This document shows positions 46,331 through 60,500 of a DNA stretch of 64,000 bases, in pieces (position 1 is the stretch's first letter; every line of letters starts with the position of its first letter). This DNA comes from Datnioides undecimradiatus (taxonomy: Eukaryota; Chordata; Actinopteri; Lobotiformes; Datnioididae). A program made the translations under genes and the position numbers. The stretch lies in contig WARS01000026.1 of assembly GCA_008933995.1 (NCBI GenBank), positions 8,198,501 through 8,262,500 on the forward strand. Direction: 5' to 3'. The notes beneath the pieces were generated by a model, which made no database searches, had not been told where the DNA came from, and saw only the letters and a list, made by a program, of their open reading frames with translations.

Positions 46331-47768
46331 CTGCAGTTTAAAGAATACACACACATAACAACAGATTAGTGTCAAGACATGGCTAAAGAGAGGTTGTTTC
46401 ATATTTTGAGACTGATACTGACACCACTGTAAGTATGTGCTACTTTAAAAAGGCCCAAACTAAAAACAACTTTGGAAATATAACACTGAGACTGTATACA
46501 GAAGACCGCTGACCCACATCGGAACCCTGTGGTGGAAATGAAAATGTAAAATCTCTCAGAATCCCTAAACCATGGCAGCCCGCTTGATGCATAAATTCTA
46601 ATATCTTTAATATCTTATATATAGTAGGTACTTAACTGTCTGAACATTTTTCATTTAGCCATACTGAACAATGCCCATTAAGCCCAACACAGCTTTGTGC
46701 TGTGCATACTGCATTATTTCTTATTATTATTTCTTCTTTTATTTAAGTCTTGGCCCACAAACCTCTTTATACACTTTGGCCTTTTGACTCAATGCAGTAA
46801 TACTCAACCTATAAGATAATAATCATGCAGCTTGATCTGACTTTCACTGTGGCAAAACATAGTAAAAAAAATAAACCAATCACCCAGCACAGAGAAAAGC
46901 TTAATATCATGTATGTTTGGGATTAACCTATACTAACCAATAACTATTTCCTATAAGTATGTAAGGAGCTGAATCCCAGTTCATATGAATATGCAGCATA
47001 GATCAATTTGTGTTGTTGAGTATTACTGTACTTCGCACTTTGTATGGGGGGAGGTGCTGTTGGGCAACATGATGGAGCATTTACCCAAACCCCAAACATG
47101 AACGCATGCACAGACAGTTTGAGGCTTGACCAAATTGTGATAAATCAGTAGTGATATCAACCAACATCCTCTCTCTGCAACACTCGAGCTTAGCTCCTCC
47201 CAAACCCACAGCATCCTCTGACAAGATATAATGATTGCTGAATTACACAATAAAAACATTGCTCTTGATTTATTACAACTTTGTCCAGTTGGTACAGCTG
47301 TCTCAAATGCACTGATACGCGATAAGCATTGCTTCATGTTACCTTACTGAGGGCAAGAACAGTAGCCTTGGTTTAATGCTGTGCTAAAAAAAAAAAAAAC
47401 AACCCAACAGGACTTTGACCGTCTGGCAGGGTTGGCATGGCGATGGCAACCACACTAATACTTGAAACAACAAAAAGAGCTGTGGTGATAGAGTCAAGGC
47501 TGAACAGTTGGCAGTAAGGGCTGGGCTTGGATAAGCATGCATGTATACAAAGATAAAAAAAAAAAGATAGTGCTAATGATATTGAAAGACTGTCTTCCAT
47601 TAGAGTACAGATTACAACTTAACAGATCAGTCTGTGTCAGGGTAAACTAACTTGAGTGAGTGACCTTGATTTGTTTAAATTGGTGGATGAGTCAGTATTT
47701 GGTGGAGTGGTTTCCAACACAGGTACATTCAAGGTAGAAAGCAGCTGATGCTGAGGTACTGTTGTTAC
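46331..47768 (-). other. slc2a4rg: slc2a4rg intron
   Basis: About 1.4 kb of AT-rich intron. No gene or identifiable mobile element is seen. Confidence 0.85.
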
Positions 47769-47869
47769 CTGTGGGTGCAGAGGAAGGGTAAAGCACCAAA
47801 GGGGATGTGGACAGTGAGGTCAGGACGGTGGCAGCCATCACCTCCTTATCAGCATGACCTGAGGGCTTC
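47769..47869 (-). CDS. slc2a4rg: slc2a4rg coding exon (MAATVLTSLSTSPLV)
   Basis: The acceptor is GTGTTTTGCAG on the minus strand (ending at 47870) and the donor is GTAACA (from 47768). The 101 bases read KPSGHADKEVMAATVLTSLSTSPLVLYPSSAPT with one split base at each end. The block resembles MAAMVLTSLSCSP of ZNF395, which follows the N-terminal domain. The exon that should precede it, ending with two bases of a codon, was not found in the remaining 16 kb, so the gene's 5' part is missing or not recognisable by eye. Confidence 0.92.
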
Positions 47870-47960
47870 CTGCAAAACACACAAATATAGAGTGATCAAA
47901 CAAGAAAAGGTGTCACCATCAAATATCACAGGAGCTCTTGTCTACTCTTTACACTCTTTA

Positions 47961-48020
47961 ATTCAGTTCAATTCAATTTTATTTATATAGCGCCAAGTCA
48001 TCTCAGGGCACTTTACAATC
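47961..48020 (-). mobile_element. L2/Maui-type LINE 3' tail, heavily 5'-truncated
   Basis: Read on the minus strand: AAAGTGCCCTGAGATGACTT, GGCGCTATATAAATAAAATTG, then AATTGAACTGAATT repeats. This is the characteristic teleost L2 3' end with its ATTGA-type terminal repeats. Only the tail is visible, about 60 bases. Confidence 0.75.
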
Positions 48021-49634
48021 AGAGTTAGAACACAGGATATGTTGAACAAAATTAAAATTCAACCATAGTCTATTTTTTTTTTTTGTCTGAGTAATGGAAA
48101 ATTTTTTAGAGGAAAAAAAACACACCTTCTCCCCAGAGCCAACTACAAATCCCCGTAGGCCCCAAAAATATCAAAAGTGATGTTTGAAGAAATTTGAATG
48201 ATGTAGAAAACAAATACAGAACAAGAAGCAAAAGCACAGAGAGATAGACGATTATATGTACAATAAATCTTGGGAAACTCACAGTTTGCATGTGTGTTTG
48301 AGTGTGTAATGTGTGAATACGTGCACAGGAGGATGTAACAGAGAGCCTCGCAAGTGAAGGGGTTTTGTGGTGTATTTCTGCACAGCTTGTGCAACCTCGT
48401 CTTAGAGAGACGGAGAGGGATGCTTGTTCCTCCCTTCCTGCTCAGCGCACCCCATGCTGAGAAGTCCATCCTCAGCTTAAACCTTATTTGTACTGCCCAC
48501 TTGAACTAGCACATACACACAGCACACGTTCACAAACACATACATATGCACATCCTGCACTCTAATAAAAATGTGACCACACAGTCATTTTTGTCATCCT
48601 GCAATGAAGTACAAACTTCTCTGCTTCATGCAGACTTATTCTCTTAATCTGTTCCATCTGCCCTCTTCACCTTGGTCCTTGTTGAAGATTATTTAACGCA
48701 GGGCCAAGAACCCACCCACATTCATGCACATTTGCATACACACATAAATGGATACAAATAATCATGTAAAATCCTGAAAAAAGCTAGCCATCATAGGCAG
48801 CAGGGTGAATATCTATGCTCAGTGTGCTACTACGTATATAATGTGCAAATCCAATCTGCTGTAAAATATTAATAAGCGAACACACACATTAACCAACGCA
48901 TGAATACAATACAGACACACACAAACACAAAGGGAGACAGAGGCAAAGATACACATGATCTGCAGCTTTAAGAGGTCCTGGTCCCGCCCCCAGACTTCTC
49001 CACTACACAACCAGAGTAAACTGGTTTGAGGCGTTCTCTCAGCCAAGCCCTAAACCCTGGCAGAGATCCACTGTGTGTCTCAGTGCGCGCGCACACACAC
49101 ACATACGCAGAGCAAAAAACTTCAGCCTGGAGTTCTCAAACACGTACAAGAGTATGCAAGCAAATCGGCGAGTATACGTGCACCTGCTCACGCACATACA
49201 CACACTTAGAAGTGGCAACAAAACTTTAAAACGTTTTAGAGACGAGAAAAAGTTCAGAAAGTGTCTCAGCTCCCACGCTGATGAGAATGTGTTGGATGAG
49301 GAGCAAACAGATCACAGAGGAATGTACCAGATACGAAGGAATCTCTCAGAGACAGTCTGAACGCTTCAGTGCAACGTGCACAAAAAATGCCGGTTTTACT
49401 TTTCAGCAATCAAAACACGGGTTAAGTATATCTGTGAGTGTCTGTGTGAATGTTTGTTTGTTCTGAATGCAATGTGGGCAGTGGGCAAAACAGTTGCATG
49501 TAACTCTAAAATACCAACATGGAGAGGATCACAGTTTGCAAAGAATAATACCCACACCACAGCTAAAACGGAAGGCATAGCCAGAGGAGAGGCAGTTTAC
49601 ACACAAGTGTACACTTACATACACATGCATGCAT

Positions 49635-49640
<6 letters not shown>

Positions 49641-49669
<29 letters not shown>
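49641..49669. repeat. (CA)n microsatellite
   Basis: Perfect CA dinucleotide run of about 14 units. Confidence 0.95.
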
Positions 49670-49673
<4 letters not shown>

Positions 49674-51191
49674 CTCACTGTCTGGATGAGAGATAAAGAG
49701 ATAACAAGATTAGCCGTGTCCTGTTTCAGTCATTAGCCTTGTTTTCAGCACTAAACAGGGCCAACCAGGGACACGTTTTTGATTTATGGGCCTCTGTCTC
49801 TTTCTTAATAACTTTTCTGTGCTGTTTTTCTCATTTTCTTGCCAACATGGACAATGTGTTGTGCGCTTGACTGTGAGAGCTAAAGAAACTGTGCTTTCAG
49901 TCCTACCAAATGTGAGTTTGGAGTCCTGCTTAAGTCCCATTTGGCCTTGCTATGGTGCGGAAAAGTGGTACTGATAGCATACCACTGACAGTCATGCATA
50001 TCTGTTTTTTTATATACGTGTTATGTGCGCATGTGCGTCTGTGTGAGTGAAAGAAAAACAAACTGGAAGGACAGCCTATTAGTTGATGCCAGAGCTAATT
50101 CAAACTTTGATACTCTCTCTCTCTCACACACACATAGAGACGTACATACACATGGGAGGAATACCAACACACACCACACACCACACCCCATTAATACCCC
50201 CCGCCCCCCTAAACCCACTCTGATTTCCTGACATTGAGCTTTTTCCTTCCTCTGCTTCCCGGCAGAGCCATGATACTCCACCGCAGTTTCATTACATCTG
50301 TTGCGAGTGTCTGTGTGTGCACGTGTTAAGCAATAAACAACACTAATGGCATGTTTTGTACACCCTTTCTCTCATGGCCAACAGTCGACTGACTCTTATT
50401 CATGTTGACAGCAGTAAAGTTAATCTGGGGGTGCTATCAAACTGACTCTGATATTAATGTTAACACAAAGTTAGAAGCAGATATCTGCCACATTCTGCCA
50501 TCACATAACCAGCCCATACAGATAGCCCTGCCGTTACTGTTCATCTCTTAGTCTTATGAGCACATCAGTGCCTGCAGATACTCTAAATCACACTGCCACT
50601 TGCCTCTCAATAATTTCTTGTCTATCTGTGAAATAACTACGAAACCATTCAACTTGGCGGGAGTAGGGGACAGGCTAAAGAGTGACTATACTGATGCAAC
50701 AGTAAATCTGTCTGCATCTTCTTATGAGAGGCTTTATTTTGGAGCAAGTTAAATTGGGGATGCCTTTATTTAGTGCTCAGAAAGAGCTGATTGGAGAGCA
50801 GAGATCGCTGTCAACAAAGTTGGGCTGTGTGTGTGTGTGGGGTGTATGTATATATGTGTGTTTGGGGGGATGGGAGTTTTGGTTTTTGGCTCCTCAAATT
50901 TGGTTGTTTACAAGAGTCTTTCAGTCCGACCATGCTTCGTTTATGGAGTGCAGTAAATTTAATGATGACATGATAAAGTTAACAGTCCTCCCCCACATAT
51001 ACGGATGAACATGTGTAGGCACATACACACACTGCGGAAACAGAGGTATTTAATGTAGTGTAGCGACACCATTCATACTCGGGGGCCGTCAAATTTATGA
51101 GCCCCGTCCCTGACAGATGTGTTTTATGAGACAGGTACTAAGCCTCAAAGTCTTCACCCCATTTACTGTACCTGCATATGCGTGTATACGG

Positions 51192-51240
51192 GTGTGTGTG
51201 AGTGTGTGTGTATGTGAGTGTGTGTGTGTGTGTGTGTGTG
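51192..51240. repeat. (GT)n microsatellite, interrupted
   Basis: GT dinucleotides with AGTG and ATGTGAG interruptions, ending in a G run. Confidence 0.9.
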
Positions 51241-51350
51241 GGGGACGTGTATTTGTGGATGCCTCTGGTTGGAGCATTTGGCACACTTACGTTCATGCAC
51301 AAACAAAACCATACACTCACTCTCTCACACCCACACACAAGGGCGCGCAT

Positions 51351-51374
51351 GCACACACACACACACACACACAC
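51351..51374. repeat. (CA)n microsatellite
   Basis: CA dinucleotide run of about 12 units, about 110 bases from the GT run upstream and in the opposite sense. Confidence 0.9.
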
Positions 51375-51498
51375 CCTCTTACTCTCCTTCCTCCCTCAAC
51401 TGTTATTGGCCTTGACTGGGCCAAGAACCATCCCCTCTGGCAGCAGCACAACACATGGGCTAGCTAAAGTCAACAAGCCCAACCCAGGCACAAGAGAC

Positions 51499-51555
<57 letters not shown>
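51499..51555. repeat. (GA)n microsatellite
   Basis: Perfect GA dinucleotide run of about 28 units. Confidence 0.95.
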
Positions 51556-51556
<1 letters not shown>

Positions 51557-54500
51557 ATAGCTTTAAGCCAAGGCACAAGCAGCAACAACAGGCTCTGAGC
51601 AGAGTAACGTGTGTACAAGCATGTGTGTATCTATGTCTTGTGAGCAATGAACATGTAAGCTTTGTGGATGCTGCAGTAACTTAAAATGAGTCCTGGCTCT
51701 GATGAGAGTATTTTTGCGGGAAGATTTTCAAGATTAACTTATTTGTCGCATACACTTGGAAGAAAACTCCCAATGCAGTAGATTTCCACACCAGGTCCTA
51801 AGAGGACACTTGGATTTTGATACCGCTAATAGTGATACAATTCTGCCATGTTGCTGTTTGGCAGCTCCCACCCAAAACCCCCATCCAGTTATGATAGGGG
51901 GGTCTCTGCTGTTGTTGGGGAGACGACCGGGTCTTCCCTCTATATTTAACACAGCGACTCTACTCCAGTTACCAGCCCGGCAGATATCCCCGGGATCTGC
52001 CTGGTTTATAGCGCATATTGCATCTCAATAAAAGCCCACTTATGGTCCAGGCCAACTGTCACAAAACACACACAAGAGCTTGGAAAAGCAACAAGCAGGC
52101 CACACACACAGCTACAAAGCTGATGTGTTTATCAGTGCTATATTGAACTTCCTATGTCTATTTTCAGTTTCATTTTTTCTGTCTAATCGAATCGAATCTC
52201 TTCCTCTCTGCATGTGAACCCCACCTGTTTGGTGCAGCCAAGACTCTGTTTACCAGAATATGACTTCCCACAACCCCGCTCTTAGACACAGCTTTCACTG
52301 TCTGTGCAGGAGCAAATTATGAACATTTTACAGCAGTCCTACAAGTCTACAGGTACAGGAGGTGACAGTTTCATCCTCAAAATATCAATATCACTTTAAG
52401 CCCTTGACAACACACTTGAGGTCTATTTCAGGTCTAAGAGATACTATGTGTCAGTAAGGCTTCTTGGAAGAAACCACTTTTATAAGGTCAAGCAAAAAGA
52501 GGAAGACAGAGTGGAAGTGGCTGGGCAGTATCACTAGATTTCATTGTTTTGAGTTGGCTGACCACAAGACTTAACCTTCTTATATCAGGATGATTCAAAG
52601 TTGTGTTGAGTTCAATATGGTGGGTCTTGGGCCTGGGCAATAAAATTATAATGATACGTACTGATAATAGACGTATCATCATACTCTCATTATAATGGAG
52701 CATAATACAAGTGACATATAAGCCAGCCAGATGTTTAACAGCGTTGTTCAGTTGCACTGACATTACCACATGACCAGAGTTTTGGAGAAATGTTTCTGAG
52801 TGTCGCAACAACGACAAAGACATTGAGCTTCCCCCTTTTCCCACAAAGTTGTGTTAAACTCAGTGTCCATATGTTTAATTTCTACAAATGAACTGCCAGC
52901 AGAGAGTGAGCTTACTGTGTGATCAGATTACACAGGCTGCTGAGCACTCATCTCTGGAGATTCGTATACAATTGGACAGTCAAGCCTGTGGAGCACCAGA
53001 CATAAGTGTCAGTGCTCCAGGTAATCAACCACCATGTTCAAAAGGTATGATTGCCATGACATATACATTACTTCAAAATTGCCAATAATCATTGACAGAC
53101 TGTAATGTAACATTTTACTGTGATGAATGATTTGCTACATTGTGCAGGCCTAGTAGGTCTTGTTTTCAGTGGGGTTGTGCTCTGTCCACAATACTCCCTG
53201 ATCTTCCTCTCAGCCCCGGTGGTGGTCGCTTTAAATAGCACTCATCCATCCAGCATGATCATGTGATCAAAATGATCCCCAAAACAGACATCAGGGTGTT
53301 TGTGTGTTTCTGTATGTACTGTATGCATGGTGTGGTGTGCTGGCTTCTTCATATCCAAAGCAGCTGCATGTGCCTCAGATTGGCACTGAGACTGATCTAT
53401 GACCTTCGCAGTGAAAGAGTCGAAAAACACTGTCAGACAAACACATGAAAACAAGTTCAACTTTCAAACGCCACTCTGTCGAGTTGTGATAGGGCACACA
53501 TTCACTGCACACCGACCGTGTTTTCATACCGCTTTTTGTCTCTGCCTGTTTCTCTCTTTATCTCTCTCTAACACAAACAAATGCAAATGCACACAGCGAT
53601 ATGCATACCAAAAATAGGAGTAATATTTCCAGTCATGAGAGACTTTTCCTTAGGCAAAGCTTTTCATTTATTCATCTCTAAAACATATGTTCACATCGCT
53701 CATCCTCACGCACACTCAGAAGGAGAGAATGTGAGGGAGGATGACTGAGAAAGTGACGGGAACCACAAAACCACAAGCACATTGTTAACCAGTTTAGTGT
53801 CACATGCTCTGATATGCATCTCTCTCTCCTTCTTCCTTTCAGCCTGTTAAAGGCTCAAGGGATCTTGATCTTGGCTCCAAAGGAAAATCAGATTGTGCAC
53901 TGCTTAGGTAAATGAGCCAGTGTGTGATATACTAAAGCGTACGAAATAATAGTTAGACAGATATAGGTGAAGTTTTTAATGTGAATTAGTGCAAATGAAT
54001 GACGCAAAAAACTGAGCAGGAAATGGTATGATGTGGTTGAACTGGTATATCCTGCATGGTTGTGACAACTGAGACTAAGGCTATTACAACTGACCAGGCT
54101 GGTGTTGATGATTGTCAGCCCGCTGTGCAGCCACAACAACTGCCCCTTCTATAACCACTATAAATAGAACACCCACTACTCTCCACCCTGCAGTCCCTCC
54201 GTCCCCCATCATGCTGCCTCGGCTCCACTGTATTACGTAATGTCGTTCGTCCCTCACTTGCTGTCTCACTTCCTCATTCGCTCTGCAGGCAGATGGTCGT
54301 GATTGGCAGTAAACAGTCTACCCCGGATCTCAACGCAAGCTTGTGCCCCCCCTGCGTTTACAGCTGTCATCCCCTGCCTCTGTCCTGATCACTCACTCAG
54401 TTTTGCCTGTCTGTAATATCTTTCTGCACTGTAGCAGAATGCAAATGCAAAATGAACACAAAAATATACTGATTTAGCCATTTGTGTGAAAGTCTGTGTA

Positions 54501-57500
54501 ATTCACAAATTAACGGGACAGTCCATCCACATGTTGCCCCTTACGTAAGTCCCAAGGCTCAGAACCCCCTGGAGAGGGAGAGGCTGTTAGACAGGAGCCG
54601 TGTCTCTTTAATGTGGGCTGTGGATGTAATGGCTATTCAGTCCCTGGACAAAAAGCCCTCTCTGTCTGTCTCTTGATCCTCGAATGCAATCTGTAGCCTT
54701 AGGGCCAAGCACAAACAACGGATAGCTTTGTTCTGGCAAAATAATAGAGGGTAGACACAGAGCAAAAGACATGATTCCCTCTGTGGTGTCTGACTCCCAG
54801 CGTCTGTACACTATGTCATAAACTACACAGACAGGATCATATAAACATATTTCACTTTAACAGCTAACAGGCAGGTGTGACGTCAGTGAAAGGGGGTTGT
54901 TCTGCAGCAACCTGTGTGGACATCCCTCCTCAAGATGAGAGTCATGCTTGGAGCGCACGTTCCTCAGACAGAATATGTTGACACAGCACAAGCAATTAAC
55001 TGGCTGACGACAGAGTAGGTCATGACGCACCTACTAGCTGACTTGCATGCCATGCCCACATCTTGTGGAAACAGCCAGCCATGGGGATATTGTGGGTCAT
55101 TTCATTTGCAGTGTGAGCCTCACACAATCAGTACAGTGCTGGCAAACACAATTTGAACACGGGATGTTCGATGGAGTAGACCGGGTGATAAATAGGACAC
55201 AGACTTCTTCTGCTTTGACACTATTAAATCCCTTTAACAAGTTTTTTGCTAAGTTGCATCTGTTCCCTTTGGTCTAACCTCACCCTTTCTACTTCTGCAC
55301 CACTTCAAGATCCTTCAAATATTGATGGTGCAACTAATACTATTAATACAGGTGGTGAAAGGTCAAAGAAAATTAAAATTAGTAATTCATAGATGTAGCA
55401 ACTACTGCACACTGGGCAAACTGGCTAACAGCTAATGGTGCCTTACTTCATTACCCCGCTGTCACCTCAGGCTACCCAACAAGATTAACTTGTAGCTATA
55501 GCAACTTCCCTCGCAACTTCTGTCAGTCCGCTCCAATAACAATGTTGTTGCTAGGGGAATGCAGGGCAGTCTCTCCTAAGTAGTAACCTTAGATTTTTCT
55601 ACTCAGAGGGACAAACAAGATAAGCTGTTCTGCCTGAAAACACTGCTTCTTTATCAAAACGTTTGTCATTTGTCATTTGAGTCATGAGTTGATTCAGCAA
55701 GCCAGAGAAGTGACCTGAGCAGTTGTTTTGTTTTTTAACATGCTTCCTAACAAAAAAAAACACTTTTCATCTCTTTTATTCCTGTCAGACATCTGTTCAA
55801 ATTATAATTTATATATCGAAATAATCCAAATCTTTCTAGGCTAGACTGAAGTATTGATAAGCCAGAGTTACAAAGACCAGCTACTGAGTCTTATGGACAA
55901 CTGAGCTGCCTGTTTGTTCTCTTAATGTTAACAGAAACCAGATCAAATCCAGTAGGAAAAGTTCAATCGGCAGGTCATCAACCAAGTCTGTTTCCCTCTT
56001 ACTTCAACATGAGAAGGGAGGAGAAGCTGGGGACTAAGTCACAACATAGAAAAACCTGGGAAGAAAAATGGCTGGAATAGACAGATCGGAACCGTAAACA
56101 GACAGACACATGTCTTAAAACTTGGAGCACACATTAAAATGGCGGAGATCCCTGAGCAGAGCGGTCAGTTCTCTTTCTGCAGCGCTCATACTCCTATTTT
56201 GTTCCTCATTCTTCACTTCCCACTCCCTCTCTCGCTTGCTCTTGAGATTTGCCCTGCTGCCATCACAAGCCAGAGCAGGCCTTTGCCTGGTTTCCTGTGT
56301 TTTGCGAAAGCAAACCAATGCTATTCCAAAGCCACTCCACTCTGCTTACTCCCATGAAGGCAAATATCTGCAGGGCAGCATCAGACAGACAAAGACTCCA
56401 GCCAGTAAAATAAACTGATCAGTATCTTTTTTTTCTAGAAAGAGAAAGTGAGAAAGCTGGAGCTCAGAAGAAGAAATTGTTTAAAATTTAAAAAGAGCAG
56501 TTAGTTGAAGAATGGTTGGAGTCTTTGATTGGGTGTAAGAAAGCATGTGGATGAGCTATTTAGACTCCTTCCATGCATACACATAGTGCTACAAGTAAAT
56601 ATCCATAACAGCTTGTACTTATGCTTTTCTGTTTCTGTTTTTCCAGTAGACTGATTCTTGCCAAATTGAATTATTACTGCTTTAATTTGCATACTAAGCA
56701 ATAGAAGTGTAAAGAGTATATATATTTACAGGCTCAAAGTGCAATTTTCAGTACATGATGTAATTAACAAAAATGTTCTTTGGTGTATTTTCAGATGATG
56801 ATGAGTGAAACAATGTTTTATTCGCTTGCAAACATCTCATCCATCCAACTTATCAATAGTCCTAAATAGCCCCATTGGACTATACTGGATAGTAAAGAGA
56901 CACTGACTAATATATGAAAAAAACAAAAATAAAACAAGACACTAACAACATCTTAAATACTGAAGTCTCCCTGTCGAACCTCTGGCCCTGTACCTAGAAA
57001 AGCCATTCACCTCTCTACAAATTATGAGTGTTTCAACATCCTACAGGGGGAGGCTGTGGCACTATTGGGAATGGGGAGAGAAAGTGTTCACTTTATCACT
57101 CTGCAATGTCTGCAGTGGGATAGTTAATAAGCCATAAGCCATAACAAATGGCAGCAATTAGGGCACATCACGGAAACACTGGAGTGATGGTGATGAAACC
57201 GAGCATCTACCTACAGTCAGCCGTTAAAAGACAGAGAGCTACCCCTCCATGGAAGATCTAAAAGGATATGAATCCCTGACACTGGACCAGACTGCTTTTT
57301 TTTGCGTTAACAAACAAGTTGAAATATGATGACTGTGTTTCACAAAACAAAATGAGAATAACTGTTAGTTAGATGGAACTGGCAGGTTTCTCTGTGAGAA
57401 TTGTGCATTTTCTAACAAGGCCAAACACGGGCAATGGTCAGATTAGGGCTCTGACAAACAGACAGATGGGAGAGCTTGCCAGACACAGCGAGCAGCCCTG

Positions 57501-60500
57501 GCCCAAGGAAAGTCATGCCTTGTGAGACTGAAGTGTTTTTCTGTCAAACAGTCAGGCCTCTCTACAGCCAAGACTCTTCACTGTCACACACACATACAAC
57601 CAAATATACACACAGATTCAGAATACTGACTATTGCAAAATCTTAAATTGCTGGTTTAGTATGGTTACATAAATGCACATTTGTATCTGAGCAAATTCTG
57701 TCTGCTGATGAGGACCATGTGATACAGTAAGAGCTCAGGGATGTAGTGAGTAGGCTTTTAGTTGAGAATGTTCTGTCAACTGCTGTTCAAAAAGTCATGA
57801 ATTAACTTTTAAACTTAGTGCTGCAAAGTGTCCTTCTAGTGTTGTGCAATACATTGCAAGATAATAAAGCAACCTCGCTAATTACACTGATCTTTGATCA
57901 CGATTAATCTTAAACACCAGCAGATAAAGAGCAGATAATTGTGGCAGCCACAGTAGTTTAGGCAGGTTTAAAGGGGGGTAATACAGAGGATGGACATGTC
58001 GTATTAAGCTTGTGAGCCTTCAAAGGCTTAGAACACGTTCAGCTTCAGAAATATCAACACCTTGTTCATTCACACACACAAGACATGCTGACATGCACAT
58101 ACTGTGCTACTCAAGTCTGATCTAAGGGGACTGATGTGAAACTTCCCTCCATAAAGGAGAGCTGAAGTGAAACCAGAGACATAAACAGATGCTCAGCACG
58201 TCTATAAAGTGAATAACACTCCTTGCTCCCCCTATATTCTTAATGTAATAGTGATACAACTACTTTGTCATGTTTCACTTCCCATATTTCTGTCTTAATC
58301 TGACATCTTAAAGAACAATCTTTTTGTCACTTGGTTACAGCCCATTTACCACTGCCAACATATTGTTTACATTTCCTGCAATTATAAAGTTCATGTAAAT
58401 ATACACACACACACACAAAATCACATAGTAAAGGGAAAGGTGGTTATCAATCACAGACCGATGGCAAAACCTTCAGAATGATGAGCAGAGCATAAACTGA
58501 TGAACTGATATAAAGACCTTGCCTTGTTTGCATTTTTTATGATAAGACTACCTAGATAAGGCAATTTCCCGGGCTATAGAAGGGGCAGAAAATAGATTCT
58601 TCTGAGTGCAGGACGGCAGGCTCTGATTCTTGATGCTGAACCATCCGTAATAAGATGATTGGATGTCAATTTCTTTATTTACTAGTATTTTCTCATGTGC
58701 TTCCCTTTCTCTCTCCCTCTCCCTCTCTTTGTCTCTGTGGCTCTCCCGCCCATGCTCTTCCATCATTTCCTCGTGGTGTAATTATGGTGAACAAAACACA
58801 GTGTAAACACAAGCTAGTATATATATTGTGACCATGGTGTTGATTCTTGGTCCAAACCGGATTGGGGCAGATTGTACTGGAGGGAGGAAAAGCAAATGTT
58901 GTTCGACAAGAGACTGGAGATCAGCCCTGTGCATAAAACGGAACATAAAAATTGTGAAATATGTCAGACTCAAAGGGACTACACTGATGTCTTTGTATAT
59001 CAGTGAAACAAGGGGAAAAAGTGCATATATCCATCTTAGGATGAAAAACAAATATGAGTGGAAAAGCAGCCAATCAGCAATAAGTGAAAAATCTCTCGGT
59101 ATTCGCATGCCCTGGAACACCTATGAGAGTTTCTGGGGTTATGTGGGCAGTGATCGGGCCTCTGCTATGCACCTGACTGGACAGCTTTGCACACTCAATG
59201 CTTTGTGCAGCGGCATGTTGTTGCTGGAAGCCACCACCACTAAGACTAAGCAGGGATACTTGCTACCTCCCCCCAGGCCGGAAATCTCCACATTATCTTG
59301 GCAGCAGTCAAAAGAGTCCAGGGGTGTGTGAATGCTCCTGGTTTAAATGAAGACTGAACAGAAAAAACTCTGTGGCCCAAACACCTTTTTTGCAATCTGC
59401 TTTTTAAATAATTTGAATTTCAACCTTTTTCCTCAGTCTATTTAAGGATGTGTAGATACCCCACATAGATGCAAAACAACAGGACTGGTGAGGTTTAGCA
59501 AGCCAAAAGAGAGAACTTATGAAGAAATCTATCTTTATCTTTATAAACAAGTTTATAGCTGCAGGGAGGAGACCACAGATCCCAAGCTAATGGGAAAAAA
59601 CAAACACTGTGCACATGAAGAAAAGAGCTGTCATCCTCTTACCCCATCCCTTCTCTCTCTGTATGACTCCACGGATCAAGCCAACACAGCCAACAGCCAT
59701 GCACAAAAGGGATCACCTAATGTAAATGTGGATGTGTAATTTTGTACATACCGGTATAGATATAACTAACACACAGTTTGTAAATATCATTGGCATTGGC
59801 TTAGCAAGGCAAATACATGAAGTGACAGGAGAACCACTCATTAAGTGAAACCTGACAAACTTACTATGTGTACAGAATCAAAGTGTGTGTGTGCGTGCGC
59901 GTGTGTCAGAGAATAGTAGCACAAAAAAAACCAAAACAAAACACAAATTTGCTAACTTGTAGACCTGCATGATTAATTGTCCTCCAGCACTATTCATCTG
60001 AGGGTACAAGAAGTCATTGCCCTGGCCAACACAGCTCTATTGTCAAGGATGTGAATGTCTCAACACACACTTAAGAGACACAAAGAGAATAGGGGTTTTC
60101 TGGGAGATTACAAGGAACTGGGCCCACTGGTTCTAGCTGCCTGGGTGTGGCACACGGCTTAAAATTGTTTATTCAAGTTGAATCTTTGAAATGTATTAGA
60201 TTGAGGTTGCTTTTCACACTTTGATTTACCCAGTCCCTCACAGGCCCAGGCATTTTGAAAGGTCAGTGCTCACATTACTTAACTGTGTCAACACAAAATC
60301 AATTGGAATGCCAGACTTTCAGTGCAGCTCTCTTCCACAACTAAACTAAAAGACAGGGCTGTCGATAATCCTTTAATTACAAGTGAGATCGCGGACATCT
60401 GACGTTCCCCCGGGATGCAGTCAGAAACCTGAGCCAGCATTGTATTTTCAAACTCCTACAAACTGCCACGGTGAGGTGAAGGCAGCCTTGATGTTTCATG

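Larger units (their letters stand above)
36125..47869 (-). other. slc2a4rg: slc2a4rg locus, 3' part (ZNF395/SLC2A4RG/ZNF704 family)
   Basis: Seven minus-strand exons join without a phase conflict into about 325 C-terminal residues of a GLUT4-enhancer-factor/HDBP-family protein, nuclear DNA-binding regulators. Family hallmarks in order: MAATVLTSLSTSPLV; acidic/serine-rich region ending FEDPIPRKRK (a likely nuclear localisation signal); one C2H2 finger C-X4-C-X12-H-X4-H in [13 protein letters not shown]...HIRTVH; DSDYSDGEEDFYYSEIEV; TDHAYQ; SVSWQSPPVIFKGVP; and the C-clamp-like end [10 protein letters not shown]...[16 protein letters not shown]. Paralogues ZNF395 and ZNF704 share these blocks. 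I chose slc2a4rg because it lies tail-to-tail with zbtb46, as I recall for the human genes. The N-terminal exons are not in the window. Confidence 0.88.

Noticed and set aside
58828-59331. A 167-residue plus-strand open frame
   Set aside because: Considered as a possible exon or element remnant, but it has no domain, no repeat-family resemblance I can support, and the minus strand is also open there.
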